NCBI RefSeq assembly: GCF_018889995.1
Contig: NZ_CP076547.1
Location: forward strand, 2,604,001 to 2,668,000
Length of the DNA: 64,000 bases
Direction: 5' to 3'
From: Subtercola sp. PAMC28395
Lineage (GTDB): Bacteria; Actinomycetota; Actinomycetes; Actinomycetales; Microbacteriaceae
Every line of letters starts with the position of its first letter. The stretch's first letter is position 1. Positions 17,891-27,381 of this stretch are shown piece by piece. The position numbers and the translations under genes are program-made. The notes under the pieces are model-generated. The model had not been told where the DNA came from. It did not search any database and saw nothing but the letters and a program-made list of their open reading frames with translations.

Positions 17891-18688
17891 ATGACCGACG
17901 ATTCGGCAGCACACATCGCCATCGGGATCGACATCGGGGGCACCGGTATCAAGGGCGCGATCGTGAACACGTCGACCGGCGAACTCCTCAGTGACCGCAT
18001 CAAACTCGACACTCCAGAGGGCGGCAAGCCCAAAGACATCGTCGAAACGGTCGAGAAGATCCTGAAGAGCCTCACGGCTGCTCCCGCCGACGCTCCCATC
18101 GGGGTCTGTTTCCCGGCGGTCGTGCAGAACGGTCGCACGATGTCTGCGGCGAACGTCTCGAAGAAGTGGATCGGCCTCGAAGCCGAGAAGCTGTTCGAGA
18201 CCTCTCTGAAGCGCGACATCACCTTCGTGAACGATGCCGACGCGGCCGGGTACGCCGAGGTGCGTTTCGGCGCTGCGAAAGGCAAGAACGGCCTCATCAT
18301 CATGACGACCCTCGGAACAGGGATCGGCACGGCGATCATCTACAACGGCGTGCTCATTCCGAACGCCGAGCTTGGTCACATCCAGATCGACGGCGTCGAC
18401 TACGAGACGAAGGCCTCGTACGCGGCGAAGGAGCGCGACGACCTCAACTGGGTGCAGTGGGCCGCGCGCCTGCAGACCTACTACGCCGAACTCGAGAAGC
18501 TGCTCTGGCCCGACCTCTTCATCGTGGGTGGTGGCGTCTCGAAGAGCTACGAGGAGTTCCTGCCGAAGATCTCGATCAACACCGCGATGGTGCCCGCAAC
18601 GCTCCGCAACAACGCGGGAATCCTCGGCGCAGCGACGCTGGCACTCGAGCCGAAGGTGCTCGCCGGCGTCAACACCAACGCTGGTTGA
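17891..18688 (+). CDS. ppgK: Polyphosphate glucokinase
   Basis: 265 residues from the ATG at 17891, preceded by AAGGGAG; an in-frame ATG at 17846 lies right at the promoter and is unlikely. ROK/ASKHA-type kinase: the phosphate loop GIDIGGTGIKGAIV near the N-terminus, FVNDADAAGYAE with the catalytic Asp, and TTLGTGIGTAI. The polyphosphate-glucokinase family is indicated by KTP-like and TPEGGKP motifs and by RDDLNWVQWAARLQTYY near the C-terminus. It phosphorylates glucose with polyphosphate or ATP, feeding glycolysis. The stop codon lies inside a dispersed repeat (18681-18717), so the last codons may have been set by insertion of that repeat. Confidence 0.94.
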   Translation: MTDDSAAHIAIGIDIGGTGIKGAIVNTSTGELLSDRIKLDTPEGGKPKDIVETVEKILKSLTAAPADAPIGVCFPAVVQNGRTMSAANVSKKWIGLEAEKLFETSLKRDITFVNDADAAGYAEVRFGAAKGKNGLIIMTTLGTGIGTAIIYNGVLIPNAELGHIQIDGVDYETKASYAAKERDDLNWVQWAARLQTYYAELEKLLWPDLFIVGGGVSKSYEEFLPKISINTAMVPATLRNNAGILGAATLALEPKVLAGVNTNAG

Positions 18689-18717
18689 GTAGGCCCGACG
18701 GGCCGCATCGAAACCCC
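18681..18717. repeat. Dispersed short repeat (REP-like), single copy overlapping ppgK stop
   Basis: Ends read GGTTGAGTAG and GCATCGAAACC around a short GC palindrome (CCCGACGGG). The same ends recur twice, as an inverted pair, at 42257-42347. I recall similar GGTTGAGTA...TATCGAAACC elements as common intergenic repeats in Microbacteriaceae genomes. The ppgK TGA is part of the repeat. Confidence 0.6.
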
Positions 18718-18741
18718 GACGCAGGCGTCGGTTGCTCCGAA

Positions 18742-18747
18742 TATGAT
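18742..18747 (+). promoter_or_regulatory. -10 box of leaderless YdeI-family gene
   Basis: TATGAT is followed after 7 nt by the ATG at 18755. Earlier in-frame ATGs at 18743 and 18746 fall within the -10 box, so 18755 is the likelier start. Confidence 0.5.
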
Positions 18748-18754
18748 GGCGGTC

Positions 18755-19339
18755 ATGGTCGTCGAACGTGAGGCTCTCTTCTGCAGCGATGCACGCGAGT
18801 GGGCGCGCTGGCTGACGGAGAACTCCGGCACGTCCGACGGCGTTCGGCTTGCCTTGGCGAAGAAGGGCGGCACGATCCCCGGCGTCGGGTACTCCGAAGC
18901 CCTCGACATCGCACTGTGCTTCGGCTGGATCGACGGCGGCAAGGCGAAGCTCGATGAGAATCACTTCCTGCAGAACTTCGGGCCGCGGAGGGCGAGGAGT
19001 ATCTGGTCGCGAATCAACCGCGACAGGGCCCTCGCTCTGATCGAGGCTGGCCGCATGCAGCCCGCGGGGCTCCGGGAGATCGAGCGAGCCCGCGCCGACG
19101 GCCGCTGGGAGGCGGCCTATGAGGGCTCGAAGACCATCGAGGTGCCTGACGACCTCAGAACGGCGCTCGACGCGAACCCTGCTGTAGCGGAATTCTTCGC
19201 ACGCCTGAACAGCGTCAACCGCTACGCGATCCTCTTTCGCATCGGCAACGTCAAACGCCCGGAGACCCGCGCCCGCAAGATCGGCGAGTACGTCGACATG
19301 CTCGCCCGCGGCGAGACCATCTACCCGCAGAAGACCTGA
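18755..19339 (+). CDS. YdeI/OmpD-associated family protein
   Basis: 194 residues from the leaderless start at 18755. It matches the YdeI/OmdA family (once labelled bacteriocin-protection): WARWLTENSGTSDGVRLAL, an AKKG then GVGYSEALDIALCFGWIDG core, the FGPRRARSIWSRINRDRA motif, and a C-terminal helix pair ending RPETRARKIGEYVDMLARGE. Family members are cytoplasmic and probably bind nucleic acid or act in stress responses; the biochemical role is not settled. It is monocistronic, between ppgK with its repeat and the RNase P RNA gene. Confidence 0.88.
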   Translation: MVVEREALFCSDAREWARWLTENSGTSDGVRLALAKKGGTIPGVGYSEALDIALCFGWIDGGKAKLDENHFLQNFGPRRARSIWSRINRDRALALIEAGRMQPAGLREIERARADGRWEAAYEGSKTIEVPDDLRTALDANPAVAEFFARLNSVNRYAILFRIGNVKRPETRARKIGEYVDMLARGETIYPQKT

Positions 19340-19432
19340 CCACCCGGCGTTACCGGGGCCTTCGCGGCGCCGGTCGGTCCGGGCATCCAGAACTTCACTT
19401 CTGAATTTCAGCGTCGGCGTCTGCAGGTGGAA

Positions 19433-19848
19433 CGAATGGGCCGGCTGCTACGCCGGGTTCTGTCTTGGGCCCCTGCGAAAAACGCACGAACCCATGGACG
19501 GCCATCTATCTACGACGTACGTTGCCGCACGCCTCCAGCGGTCTACCCGAAGACACGACGAGCAGCCGTATCGCCTTCTGTCTGACCTTGCTCCGGGCGA
19601 GGTTTACCTAGCCAGCCATGTCACCATGGCAGCTGGTGGTCTCTTACACCACCGTTTCACCCTTACCACCGGCTCCCGAAGGAGCCAGGGCGGTCTGTTT
19701 TCTGTGGCACTGTTCTCTCGGGTTGCCCCGGGTGGGTGTTACCCACCGCCCTGCTCTGCGGAGCCCGGACGTTCCTCGGTGACTGCCGCACCTGTCGCAG
19801 AACGACGGATGCTCGAGCCAACGCGACCGTCTTGCCGACCCATTCGCG
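19433..19848 (-). ncRNA. rnpB: RNase P RNA, bacterial class A
   Basis: About 416 nt on the minus strand. The ends pair as helix P1 (CGAATGGG at the 5' end with CCCATTCG at the 3' end). Conserved landmarks follow in order: GAGGAACGTCCGGGCTCC near the 5' end, AGGGTGAAACGGTG and GGTAAGAGACC-like segments, then ACAGAACCCGGCGTA near the 3' end. This is the catalytic RNA that matures tRNA 5' ends. No protein frame in this interval is convincing. Exact ends are set by P1 and the promoter position. Confidence 0.95.
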
Positions 19849-19854
19849 TGCCCC

Positions 19855-19860
19855 AGCCTA
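19855..19860 (-). promoter_or_regulatory. -10 box of rnpB promoter
   Basis: TAGGCT on the minus strand, 6-8 nt before the P1 helix of the RNase P RNA. No clear -35 element is visible. Confidence 0.55.
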
Positions 19861-20106
19861 CCCCGTGTGCCAGTTCGGGAGGAGCACAGCCCGGGTGGCC
19901 CCAGCCAGCCAGATGCGCGTGTGGCTGCATCTCCTCCGGAAGTGCAGCGCCGTGTTAGGGATCGTGCGGCCGGCGTTAGGAAGCCGTTAGGAACGGTCAT
20001 CCGGATGCCCGGCGGGTGTGTGATCGATCAGTGGTCATCACCACGCCTGCCCGGTCGCGCAGAAAGTCGCCGACCGTGCAGCCCGTTTGAGCCTTGGGAG
20101 CATTCC

Positions 20107-20190
20107 GTGCTTGATATCGCCTACCTACTCGGCATCGTGGTCTTGTTCGGCCTCGTGGCCCTGATCGCGCGAGGGGTGCAGAAACTGTGA
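20107..20190 (+). CDS. Tiny membrane peptide upstream of kdpF
   Basis: 27 residues from a GTG with GGGAG 7 nt upstream: a single hydrophobic helix ([18 protein letters not shown]) ending in a short basic tail RGVQKL. Its TGA overlaps the GTG of kdpF (GTGA), so the two are translationally coupled. Similar one-helix peptides next to kdpF occur in other actinobacterial kdp operons as far as I recall. By analogy with KdpF, it may stabilise the Kdp complex. It is too short for most gene finders. Confidence 0.65.
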   Translation: MLDIAYLLGIVVLFGLVALIARGVQKL

Positions 20191-20276
20191 TCGTCTTCGG
20201 CATCATCAGCGTCGTTCTCGGCGTCGCGGCGGTTCTCTACTGCGTGTACGCCCTCGTCAAGCCAGAGAGGTTCTGA
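20187..20276 (+). CDS. kdpF: K+-transporting ATPase subunit KdpF
   Basis: 29 residues from the GTG at 20187: a single membrane helix ([19 protein letters not shown]) followed by VKPERF, the conserved KdpF C-terminus (Y-x-L-x-x-P-E-x-F). KdpF is a small lipid-like subunit that stabilises KdpABC. It overlaps the preceding peptide by 4 bp and its TGA overlaps the kdpA ATG, so translation of the first three kdp genes is coupled. Confidence 0.85.
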   Translation: MIVFGIISVVLGVAAVLYCVYALVKPERF

Positions 20277-21952
20277 TGGGTGACGTCTGGCTCACTGTCG
20301 CCCAGCTGGGCACGCTCATCATCGCCCTGGGGCTGGCCTATCGGCCGCTGGGCGACTACATGGCCCACACCTACACCTCGGGCAAAGACCTGCGGGTCGA
20401 GCGCGGGCTGTACAAGCTCATCGGAGTCGACTCGACTTCAGATCAGACCTGGCCGAGGTACCTGAAGAGCGTTCTGCTCTTCTCGGTGATCGGCGTCGTC
20501 TTCCTCTATGCGATCCAACGGCTGCAGGAGTTCCTGCCCTGGGCGCTGGGCCTGCCTGCCGTCGAACAGTCGCTCTCGTGGAACACGGCCATCTCCTTCG
20601 TCACCAACACCAACTGGCAGTCGTACTCCCCCGAAGCGACCATGGGGTACACCGTGCAGCTCATCGGGTTGACGGTGCAGAACTTCGTCTCTGCGGCGCT
20701 CGGCATTGCTGTCGCCATCGCCCTCGTGCGCGGGTTCGCCCGCAAGAACTCGACGACGATCGGCAACTTCTGGGTCGACCTCACTCGAGGCATCCTGCGG
20801 ATCCTGCTGCCTCTCGCGTTTGTCACCGCGATCGTTCTCATCATCGGCGGGGTCATTCAGAACGTCAACGGCTTCCAGGACGTGACGACTCTCACCGGCG
20901 GTACCCAGACCTTGCCTGGAGGCCCTGTGGCTTCGCAGGAGGCCATCAAGGAGCTCGGCACCAACGGTGGCGGGTTCTTCAACGCCAACTCCGCGCACCC
21001 GTTCGAAGACCCCACGGCCTGGACCAGTCTTCTCCAGATCTTCCTGCTGTTGGTCATCCCCTTCTCCTTGCCTCGCACCTTCGGAAAGATGGTGGGCGAC
21101 AACCGCCAGGGTTACGCCATCCTCGGCGCCATGGCGACGATCTGGGTGGCGTCGTCTGCCCTCATGGTCTGGGCGGAATCATCGCTCGCGGGCACAGCAA
21201 CGGCGGCTGCGGGCGGAGCTATGGAAGGCAAGGAGGAGCGCTTCGGAACCGTCTTGTCGTCGATCTTCGCGACCTCGACCACGCTCACCTCGACCGGTGC
21301 CGTCAACAGTATGCATGACAGCTTCACCGGGCTCGGCGGTGGCCTAGCCATCGTCAACATGATGCTCGGCGAGGTGGCCCCGGGCGGAACGGGCTCCGGG
21401 CTCTACGGGATTCTGGTGATCGCGATCATCGCGGTCTTCGTCGCCGGGCTGATGGTCGGCCGAACTCCTGAGTACCTGGGCAAGAAGATCGGCACGCGGG
21501 AGATCAAGCTCGCCAGCCTCTACATCCTTGCTACGCCGGCGTTGGTACTGATCGGTACGAGCCTCAGCTTCGCCATTCCTGCGGTTCGGGACTCGGTGAC
21601 AGGCACCTCGATGGCCAACACCGGGCTGCACGGCTTCTCCGAGGTGCTCTACGCCTTCACCTCTGCGGCGAACAACAACGGCTCGGCCTTCGCCGGCCTG
21701 ACCGCGAACACGCCGTGGTTCAACACGGCGCTCGGGGCCGCCATGCTCCTCGGCCGGTACATCCCGATCGTGCTGGTACTCGCTCTCGCTGGTTCCCTCG
21801 CTGCTCAGGGCAAGGTGCCCGCAACCGCGGGAACCCTCCCGACGCATCGACCCCAGTTCGTCGTCCTCACGATCGGCACGCTGCTGCTCGTCTCCGCTCT
21901 CACCTACTTCCCCGTTCTAGCGCTAGGTCCCCTAGCGGAAGGGCTGCAATAA
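20276..21952 (+). CDS. kdpA: K+-transporting ATPase subunit KdpA
   Basis: 558 residues, normal for KdpA, the potassium-binding channel-like subunit related to Trk/Ktr. About ten transmembrane helices and four pore-loop motifs can be recognised: [63 protein letters not shown] and [21 protein letters not shown]. The Gly residues of these filters are intact. It works with the P-type ATPase KdpB to import K+ at high affinity when potassium is scarce. Start is fixed by the TGATG overlap with kdpF. Confidence 0.97.
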   Translation: MGDVWLTVAQLGTLIIALGLAYRPLGDYMAHTYTSGKDLRVERGLYKLIGVDSTSDQTWPRYLKSVLLFSVIGVVFLYAIQRLQEFLPWALGLPAVEQSLSWNTAISFVTNTNWQSYSPEATMGYTVQLIGLTVQNFVSAALGIAVAIALVRGFARKNSTTIGNFWVDLTRGILRILLPLAFVTAIVLIIGGVIQNVNGFQDVTTLTGGTQTLPGGPVASQEAIKELGTNGGGFFNANSAHPFEDPTAWTSLLQIFLLLVIPFSLPRTFGKMVGDNRQGYAILGAMATIWVASSALMVWAESSLAGTATAAAGGAMEGKEERFGTVLSSIFATSTTLTSTGAVNSMHDSFTGLGGGLAIVNMMLGEVAPGGTGSGLYGILVIAIIAVFVAGLMVGRTPEYLGKKIGTREIKLASLYILATPALVLIGTSLSFAIPAVRDSVTGTSMANTGLHGFSEVLYAFTSAANNNGSAFAGLTANTPWFNTALGAAMLLGRYIPIVLVLALAGSLAAQGKVPATAGTLPTHRPQFVVLTIGTLLLVSALTYFPVLALGPLAEGLQ

Positions 21953-21954
21953 CC

Positions 21955-24114
21955 ATGTCGACAGACACCGCAGCACGCGCCACGGCTCCCCAGGAGCCAT
22001 CGACCACTCACGCCACACGATCGGCTCCCTTCGGCCCACGCCAGCTGCTTGACGCACTGCCGGGTGCACTGAAGAAGCTCGACCCACGACTCATGTACAA
22101 GAACCCGGTCATGTTCATCGTCGAGATCGGTGCACTCCTCACGACGGTGCTGGCCATCTCGCAGCCGTTCCTGAGTGCCGATTCCACGGCCTCCGCTTCG
22201 CCCACGTCCCTGCTCTTCGCGTGGTCGATCGCGATCTGGCTCTGGATCACGGGGATCTTCGCGAACCTCGCTGAATCGGTTGCAGAGGGCCGAGGCAAGG
22301 CGCAGGCGAGCAGCCTGCGGGCGACCCGAACCAGTACCCTCGCCAATCGCGTCGAGTACAACCCGGTGAGCGACCCGAGCGCTGAGCACGCGCCTGTCAC
22401 TCAGATCGCCTCTGCCGACCTGACGCTGGGTGACACGATCGTGGTCACCGCCGGTGAACTCATCCCCGGCGACGGCGACATCGTCTGGGGCATCGCCTCC
22501 GTCGACGAGTCGGCCATCACCGGCGAGTCCGCTCCGGTCGTCCGTGAATCCGGCGGAGACCGCAGCGCAGTGACTGGTGGCACACGCGTGCTCTCCGACC
22601 GCATCGTCGTCACCATCACCAGCAAACCCGGCGACACGTTCGTCGACAGGATGATCAGGCTGGTCGAGGGCGCATCGAGACAGAAGACTCCGAATGAGCT
22701 GGCCCTCAGCATCCTGCTCTCGAGCCTGACCATCGTGTTCCTCCTGGTCGTGCTCACCATCAACCCGATCGCCGACTACTCCAACGCCGCCCAGTCCCTC
22801 ATCGTGCTCGTCGCCCTGCTGGTGTGCCTGATCCCCACCACCATCGGGGCCCTGCTCTCTGCCATCGGAATCGCCGGCATGGACAGACTGGTGCAGCACA
22901 ACGTGCTCGCCATGTCGGGTCGTGCCGTCGAGGCTGCGGGAGACGTGACCACCCTGCTGCTCGACAAGACCGGAACCATCACCTATGGCAACCGGCAGGC
23001 CGCCGAGTTCCGCCCCGTCACCGGAGTCACGGTGTCGAGGCTGGCCGCGGCCGCTAGTGCCTCGTCGCTCAGCGACCCGACTCCCGAAGGCAAGTCGGTG
23101 CTCGATCTCACCCGCGCGCTCGGGCTGCCTGTACCTGAGGCGAGCGACGGCGTTGCGGTTCCGTTCACCGCACAGACCCGGATGAGCGGGGTCGACTATG
23201 ACAACGGCACCCAGGTGCGCAAGGGTGCCGGTTCCATGGTCGCCGCCTGGGTTGCCGAGGGTGCTCCCCAGAACCCTGCGCTGGTCGCCGAGCTCGACCA
23301 GATCGTCACCGACATCGCCCAGGCGGGCGGAACCCCGCTGGTCGTTGCCGAGAAGTCGGCCTCGGGTCAGGCCCAGGTACTCGGTGTCATCTACCTGAAG
23401 GACATCGTGAAAGCCGGCCTTGCTGCCCGCTTCGCCGACCTGCGCCGCATGGGCATCCGCACGGTGATGATCACCGGCGACAACCCGCTCACCGCGAAGG
23501 CCATCGCCGAGGAGGCGGGCGTCGACGACTTTCTCGCCGAAGCAACGCCCGAAGACAAGATGGAGCTCATCAAACGCGAACAGGAGGGTGGAAACCTGGT
23601 CGCGATGACCGGAGACGGCACCAACGATGCCCCCGCCCTGGCCCAGGCCGACGTCGGCGTCGCGATGAACACCGGAACTTCGGCTGCGAAGGAGGCCGGC
23701 AACATGGTCGACCTCGACTCCGACCCGACCAAGCTGATCGACATCGTGAGCATCGGCAAGCAGCTGCTGATCACGAGGGGCTCGCTCACAACGTTCTCGA
23801 TCGCGAACGATGTGGCGAAGTACTTCGCCATCATCCCGGCCATGTTCACGGTCGCGTTCCCGTCGCTCGCGGTGCTGAACGTGATGCAGCTCTCGTCACC
23901 TGCTTCGGCGATCCTCTCGGCGATCATCTTCAACGCCCTGGTGATCGTCGCGCTGATACCGCTTGCGCTGCGTGGAGTGAAGTACCGTGCCGCATCGGCC
24001 TCGAGCATCCTGAACCGCAACCTACTGATCTACGGGCTGGGCGGCATCATCGCGCCGTTCATCGGTATCAAGATCATCGATCTGCTCATCAGTCTGATTC
24101 CGGGGCTCTCCTGA
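21955..24114 (+). CDS. kdpB: K+-transporting P-type ATPase subunit KdpB
   Basis: 719 residues from the ATG 2 bp after kdpA; the frame also runs upstream as kdpA overlap. P-type ATPase signatures: the phosphorylated Asp in [12 protein letters not shown] (about D337), the actuator TGES motif (AITGESAPV), [12 protein letters not shown] and [19 protein letters not shown]. Transmembrane helices are at about 35-80, 220-275 and 590-700. It hydrolyses ATP to drive K+ through KdpA. Its TGA overlaps the ATG of a 19-codon ORF rather than kdpC directly. Confidence 0.97.
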   Translation: MSTDTAARATAPQEPSTTHATRSAPFGPRQLLDALPGALKKLDPRLMYKNPVMFIVEIGALLTTVLAISQPFLSADSTASASPTSLLFAWSIAIWLWITGIFANLAESVAEGRGKAQASSLRATRTSTLANRVEYNPVSDPSAEHAPVTQIASADLTLGDTIVVTAGELIPGDGDIVWGIASVDESAITGESAPVVRESGGDRSAVTGGTRVLSDRIVVTITSKPGDTFVDRMIRLVEGASRQKTPNELALSILLSSLTIVFLLVVLTINPIADYSNAAQSLIVLVALLVCLIPTTIGALLSAIGIAGMDRLVQHNVLAMSGRAVEAAGDVTTLLLDKTGTITYGNRQAAEFRPVTGVTVSRLAAAASASSLSDPTPEGKSVLDLTRALGLPVPEASDGVAVPFTAQTRMSGVDYDNGTQVRKGAGSMVAAWVAEGAPQNPALVAELDQIVTDIAQAGGTPLVVAEKSASGQAQVLGVIYLKDIVKAGLAARFADLRRMGIRTVMITGDNPLTAKAIAEEAGVDDFLAEATPEDKMELIKREQEGGNLVAMTGDGTNDAPALAQADVGVAMNTGTSAAKEAGNMVDLDSDPTKLIDIVSIGKQLLITRGSLTTFSIANDVAKYFAIIPAMFTVAFPSLAVLNVMQLSSPASAILSAIIFNALVIVALIPLALRGVKYRAASASSILNRNLLIYGLGGIIAPFIGIKIIDLLISLIPGLS

Positions 24115-24173
24115 TGAACGCCCACGACGAGACATCCACCGCACCACAGCCAGAATCGAGAAAGCTCTCATGA
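24114..24173 (+). CDS. 19-residue coupling ORF between kdpB and kdpC
   Basis: An ATG that overlaps the kdpB stop (ATGA) opens a 19-codon frame, [19 protein letters not shown]. Its TGA in turn overlaps the kdpC ATG (ATGA). The peptide is hydrophilic and unlike any Kdp subunit. Its exact stop/start overlap at both ends suggests that it carries ribosomes from kdpB to kdpC and fills what would otherwise be a 55-bp gap. Function of the peptide itself, if any, is unknown. Confidence 0.5.
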   Translation: MNAHDETSTAPQPESRKLS

Positions 24174-24775
24174 GCAAACGAAACGCAACACTGAGGCAGT
24201 ACTGGGTCGGAATCAGGCTCTTCCTGATCATGACCGTCGCACTCGGCATCGTCTACCCGCTGGTGGTCACCGGGGTCGGCCAGCTCATCGCCCCGGCGCA
24301 GGCCAACGGCTCGCTGATCTCTGTGAACGGCAGCGTCGTCGGGTCGAGCCTGATCGGGCAGAGCTTCACTGATTCCGACGGTGTCGCACTGCCGCAGTGG
24401 TTCCAGTCGCGGCCCTCTGCCGCCGGCAACGGCTACGACGGCAGCGCCTCAAGCGGCTCGAACCTCGGGCCGAACAGCGACAAGCTGGTGCAGGCCATCG
24501 CAGACCGGAAGGCAGCCATCGCTGCAAGCGACGGTGTCGACCCCGCTTCGATTCCGGTAGACGCGCTGACCGCCTCCGCGTCGGGTCTCGATCCACACAT
24601 CAGCCCGGAGTACGCTCGTGAACAGGTGGCGCGGGTCGCCGCGGCCAGAGATCTTCCCGAAGCTGAGGTGTCGAAACTTGTCGAATCGTTCGTCCAGGGT
24701 GCCGATCTCGGGTACGTCGGTGAGCCGACCGTCAACGTGCTGCAACTCAACATTGCCCTGAACGCTCTGAAGTAG
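24170..24775 (+). CDS. kdpC: K+-transporting ATPase subunit KdpC
   Basis: 201 residues: one N-terminal membrane helix (LFLIMTVALGIVYPLVVTGVGQL) and a soluble outer domain with the KdpC motifs ANGSL, GSSLIGQSF, FQSRPSA, SSGSNLGPNS, GLDPHISPEYA and VNVLQLNIAL. KdpC helps couple KdpB to KdpA and contacts the K+ entry. It follows the 19-codon ORF with an ATGA overlap; the Shine-Dalgarno sequence (GAGAAAG) is modest, consistent with translational coupling. Confidence 0.95.
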   Translation: MSKRNATLRQYWVGIRLFLIMTVALGIVYPLVVTGVGQLIAPAQANGSLISVNGSVVGSSLIGQSFTDSDGVALPQWFQSRPSAAGNGYDGSASSGSNLGPNSDKLVQAIADRKAAIAASDGVDPASIPVDALTASASGLDPHISPEYAREQVARVAAARDLPEAEVSKLVESFVQGADLGYVGEPTVNVLQLNIALNALK

Positions 24776-24837
24776 AGGCACGATGTTCATCGTCACGCGC
24801 GTTCCCAGGCGCGCTCATCACAGTTAGGGCTGGATTC

Positions 24838-27381
24838 GTGGGCAGAGGCTTACTGCACGTCTACCTCGGCGCAGCACCAGGGGTCGGCAAGACCTTCACC
24901 ATGCTCGAAGAGGGGCGCCGCCTGCGCGATCAGGGACTCGACGTGGTGGTCGGCATCGTCGAGACCCACGGGCGGGCGGGCACAGCGAAGCTCGTCGAGG
25001 GGCTCGAAGTCCTCCCACGCAGGCGGGTCGATCATCGCTCTGTCGCTCTCGACGAGTTCGACGTCGAAGGACTCATCGCGCGAGCTCCACAGTGGGCCTT
25101 GATCGACGAGCTCGCCCACACCAACGCGCCTGGCTCACTCAACCCCAAACGCTGGCTCGATGTCGGGATGCTGCTCGACGCCGGCATCAACGTGATGTCG
25201 ACCGTCAACATCCAGCACATCGACAGCCTGCACGATGTCGTCGAGAAGATCACCGGCATCGCCCAGAAGGAGACCATCCCCGACTCGATCCTTCGTGCGG
25301 CCGACCAGATCGAACTCGTCGACCTCGCACCGGAGGCCTTGCGTGCCCGGCTCTCCGGCGGGTTCGTCTACCCGGCCGGTACGATCGATGCCGCGCTCTC
25401 GAACTACTTCCGGCTCGGCAACCTCACGGCTCTTCGAGAACTCGCGCTGCTCTGGCTGGCCGACGAGGTGGATGTTGCACTCAAGGCGTATCGCAGCGAA
25501 CACGGCATCGGGCAGAAGTGGGAGGCACGCGAACGGGTCGTCGTCGCGTTGCCGGGCGGGCCGGAGGGCGAGACGCTCGTTCGTCGGGGTGCCCGTATCG
25601 CCGCGCGTTCGAGCGGAGGCGAGTTGCTCGCGGTGCACGTGAGCGGCGCAGACGGCCTCGCCGCAGCAGACCCCGGCTCCCTGGCCACCCAGCGCACGCT
25701 GGTGGAGCAACTGGGCGGCGAGTACCACCATGTGGTCGGTGATGACACCCCGACGGCCCTGGTCGACTTCGCGAGAGGTGCCAACGCCACTCAACTCGTC
25801 ATCGGGGTCAGCCGCCGCTCGAGGCTTACGGCACTGCTGACCGGTGCGGGAATCGGGGCCACGGTCATCCGCGAGTCGGGCGACATCGACGTGCACATCG
25901 TGACCCATGCTGCTGCAGGCAGCCTCGCTCTGCCACGGCTGGGCGGGGCCCTGACCATCAGGCGGCAGCTCATGGGTGGCGCGGTTGCGCTGCTCGGGTT
26001 GCCGCTTCTCACTCTCGGCCTGTCGGCCATTCGCAGCGACGAGACCATCACGAGCGATGTGTTGCTCTACCAGCTGCTGATCGTGATCGTCGCACTCGTC
26101 GGCGGCCTGCGACCCGCCGTTCCCACCGCCGTGCTCGCTGGCCTCCTGCTGGACTTCTTCTTCGTGGCACCGCTGTACACCGTGACCATCAACGACCCAC
26201 GCCATCTTCTCGCCCTCGTGATCTTTCTCGTGGTCGCTGTGCTCGTCAGCGTGGTGGTGGACTCCTCGGCCAGGCGATCCCGGGCGGCCAGGCGCAGCGC
26301 CTCCGAGGCGGAGACCCTCGCGACCGTCGCCGGTAGCGTACTCCGGGGCCAGGATGCCCTGCAGGCACTCATCGACCGTTTGCGAGAGGTCTTCTCCCTC
26401 GATTCGGTGCTGCTCGAATCCGACGGCGAGGTGCTCTACGAAGCGGCGAGCTCCGGAGTGCCGGAGCAACCGCAGAGAAGGGGTGCGGCAGAACCGCTCA
26501 CCACCACGGCAGTATTCGATCTCTCGGAGTCGGCGCGGCTCGTTCTCGCCGGTCGCGTACTGGAGGCCTCCGACCGCCGCATTCTCGCCGCGTTTCTCTC
26601 ACAGATCGAGTCCGCGCTTGTCCAACGCAGACTGACCGCCGAAGCCGAAAGCATCAAACCTCTCGAGCAGGCCGACCGCATGCGCACGGCACTGCTCGCC
26701 GCGGTGGGCCACGACCTCCGCACACCGCTCTCGTCGGCGACCGCAGCCGTCTCGAGCCTGCGCAGCAGAGAGGTGCAATGGAGCGCCGACGACCGCGACG
26801 ACCTCCTACGCACGGCAGAAGAGTCCTTGCTGACCCTGGCCGACCTGGTGAGCAACCTTCTCGACGTCAGCAGACTGCAGGCTGGCGTGCTCGCTGTGGC
26901 GAGTTCTGAGGTGGGATTGGATGAGATTGTGCCGCTCGCTCTCGACGAGCTCCACGTGGTCGCCGGTGCCGTCGTCGTGAACGTCTCCCCCCAGCTGCCG
27001 CCGGTCATCTGCGACCCGGCCCTGCTGCAGCGGGTTCTGGTGAATCTGCTCTCGAACGCCCTGCGGTACGCTCCTGCAGGCCAGCCACCCATCCTCTCGG
27101 GCAGCGCCTTCGCCGACACCGTTGAGCTCCGGGTGATCGACCAGGGGCCAGGTATCCCCGACGAACGGCTCACGGATGCCTTCCAGCCGTTCCAGAGACT
27201 GGGTGACACCGACAACACCAGCGGCGTGGGACTGGGACTTGCTCTCTCCCGGGGCTTCGTCGAGGCGATGGGGGGAACGCTCGAAGCCGAGGTCACCCCT
27301 GGTGGCGGGCTGACCATGGTCGTCTCCCTCCGCCCCGGCCGGCACGCCCCCCTGCACCCCATGGAGGTGGCGGCGTCATGA
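24838..27381 (+). CDS. kdpD: Sensor histidine kinase KdpD
   Basis: 847 residues from a GTG at 24838. The N-terminal KdpD domain has the Walker-type GAAPGVGKTFTML and the DELAHTNAPGS motif, followed by a USP-like domain (about 220-370). Four transmembrane helices lie at about 380-480, then a GAF-like region, then HisKA with the phosphorylated His in AVGHDLRTPLSSA (about H625) and an HATPase domain (NLLSNALRYAP, DQGPGIPDE, GVGLGLALSRGF). It senses low K+ or c-di-AMP-linked signals in other bacteria and phosphorylates KdpE. The ORF ends in an ATGA overlap with kdpE. Confidence 0.95.
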   Translation: MGRGLLHVYLGAAPGVGKTFTMLEEGRRLRDQGLDVVVGIVETHGRAGTAKLVEGLEVLPRRRVDHRSVALDEFDVEGLIARAPQWALIDELAHTNAPGSLNPKRWLDVGMLLDAGINVMSTVNIQHIDSLHDVVEKITGIAQKETIPDSILRAADQIELVDLAPEALRARLSGGFVYPAGTIDAALSNYFRLGNLTALRELALLWLADEVDVALKAYRSEHGIGQKWEARERVVVALPGGPEGETLVRRGARIAARSSGGELLAVHVSGADGLAAADPGSLATQRTLVEQLGGEYHHVVGDDTPTALVDFARGANATQLVIGVSRRSRLTALLTGAGIGATVIRESGDIDVHIVTHAAAGSLALPRLGGALTIRRQLMGGAVALLGLPLLTLGLSAIRSDETITSDVLLYQLLIVIVALVGGLRPAVPTAVLAGLLLDFFFVAPLYTVTINDPRHLLALVIFLVVAVLVSVVVDSSARRSRAARRSASEAETLATVAGSVLRGQDALQALIDRLREVFSLDSVLLESDGEVLYEAASSGVPEQPQRRGAAEPLTTTAVFDLSESARLVLAGRVLEASDRRILAAFLSQIESALVQRRLTAEAESIKPLEQADRMRTALLAAVGHDLRTPLSSATAAVSSLRSREVQWSADDRDDLLRTAEESLLTLADLVSNLLDVSRLQAGVLAVASSEVGLDEIVPLALDELHVVAGAVVVNVSPQLPPVICDPALLQRVLVNLLSNALRYAPAGQPPILSGSAFADTVELRVIDQGPGIPDERLTDAFQPFQRLGDTDNTSGVGLGLALSRGFVEAMGGTLEAEVTPGGGLTMVVSLRPGRHAPLHPMEVAAS

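Noticed and set aside
19849..20106. c-di-AMP riboswitch or KdpE site upstream of the kdp genes
   Set aside because: Small palindromes (TGATCGATCA at 20021, GTGGT-n4-ACCAC at 20031) and repeated GTTAGG are present, but the conserved riboswitch core is not recognisable.
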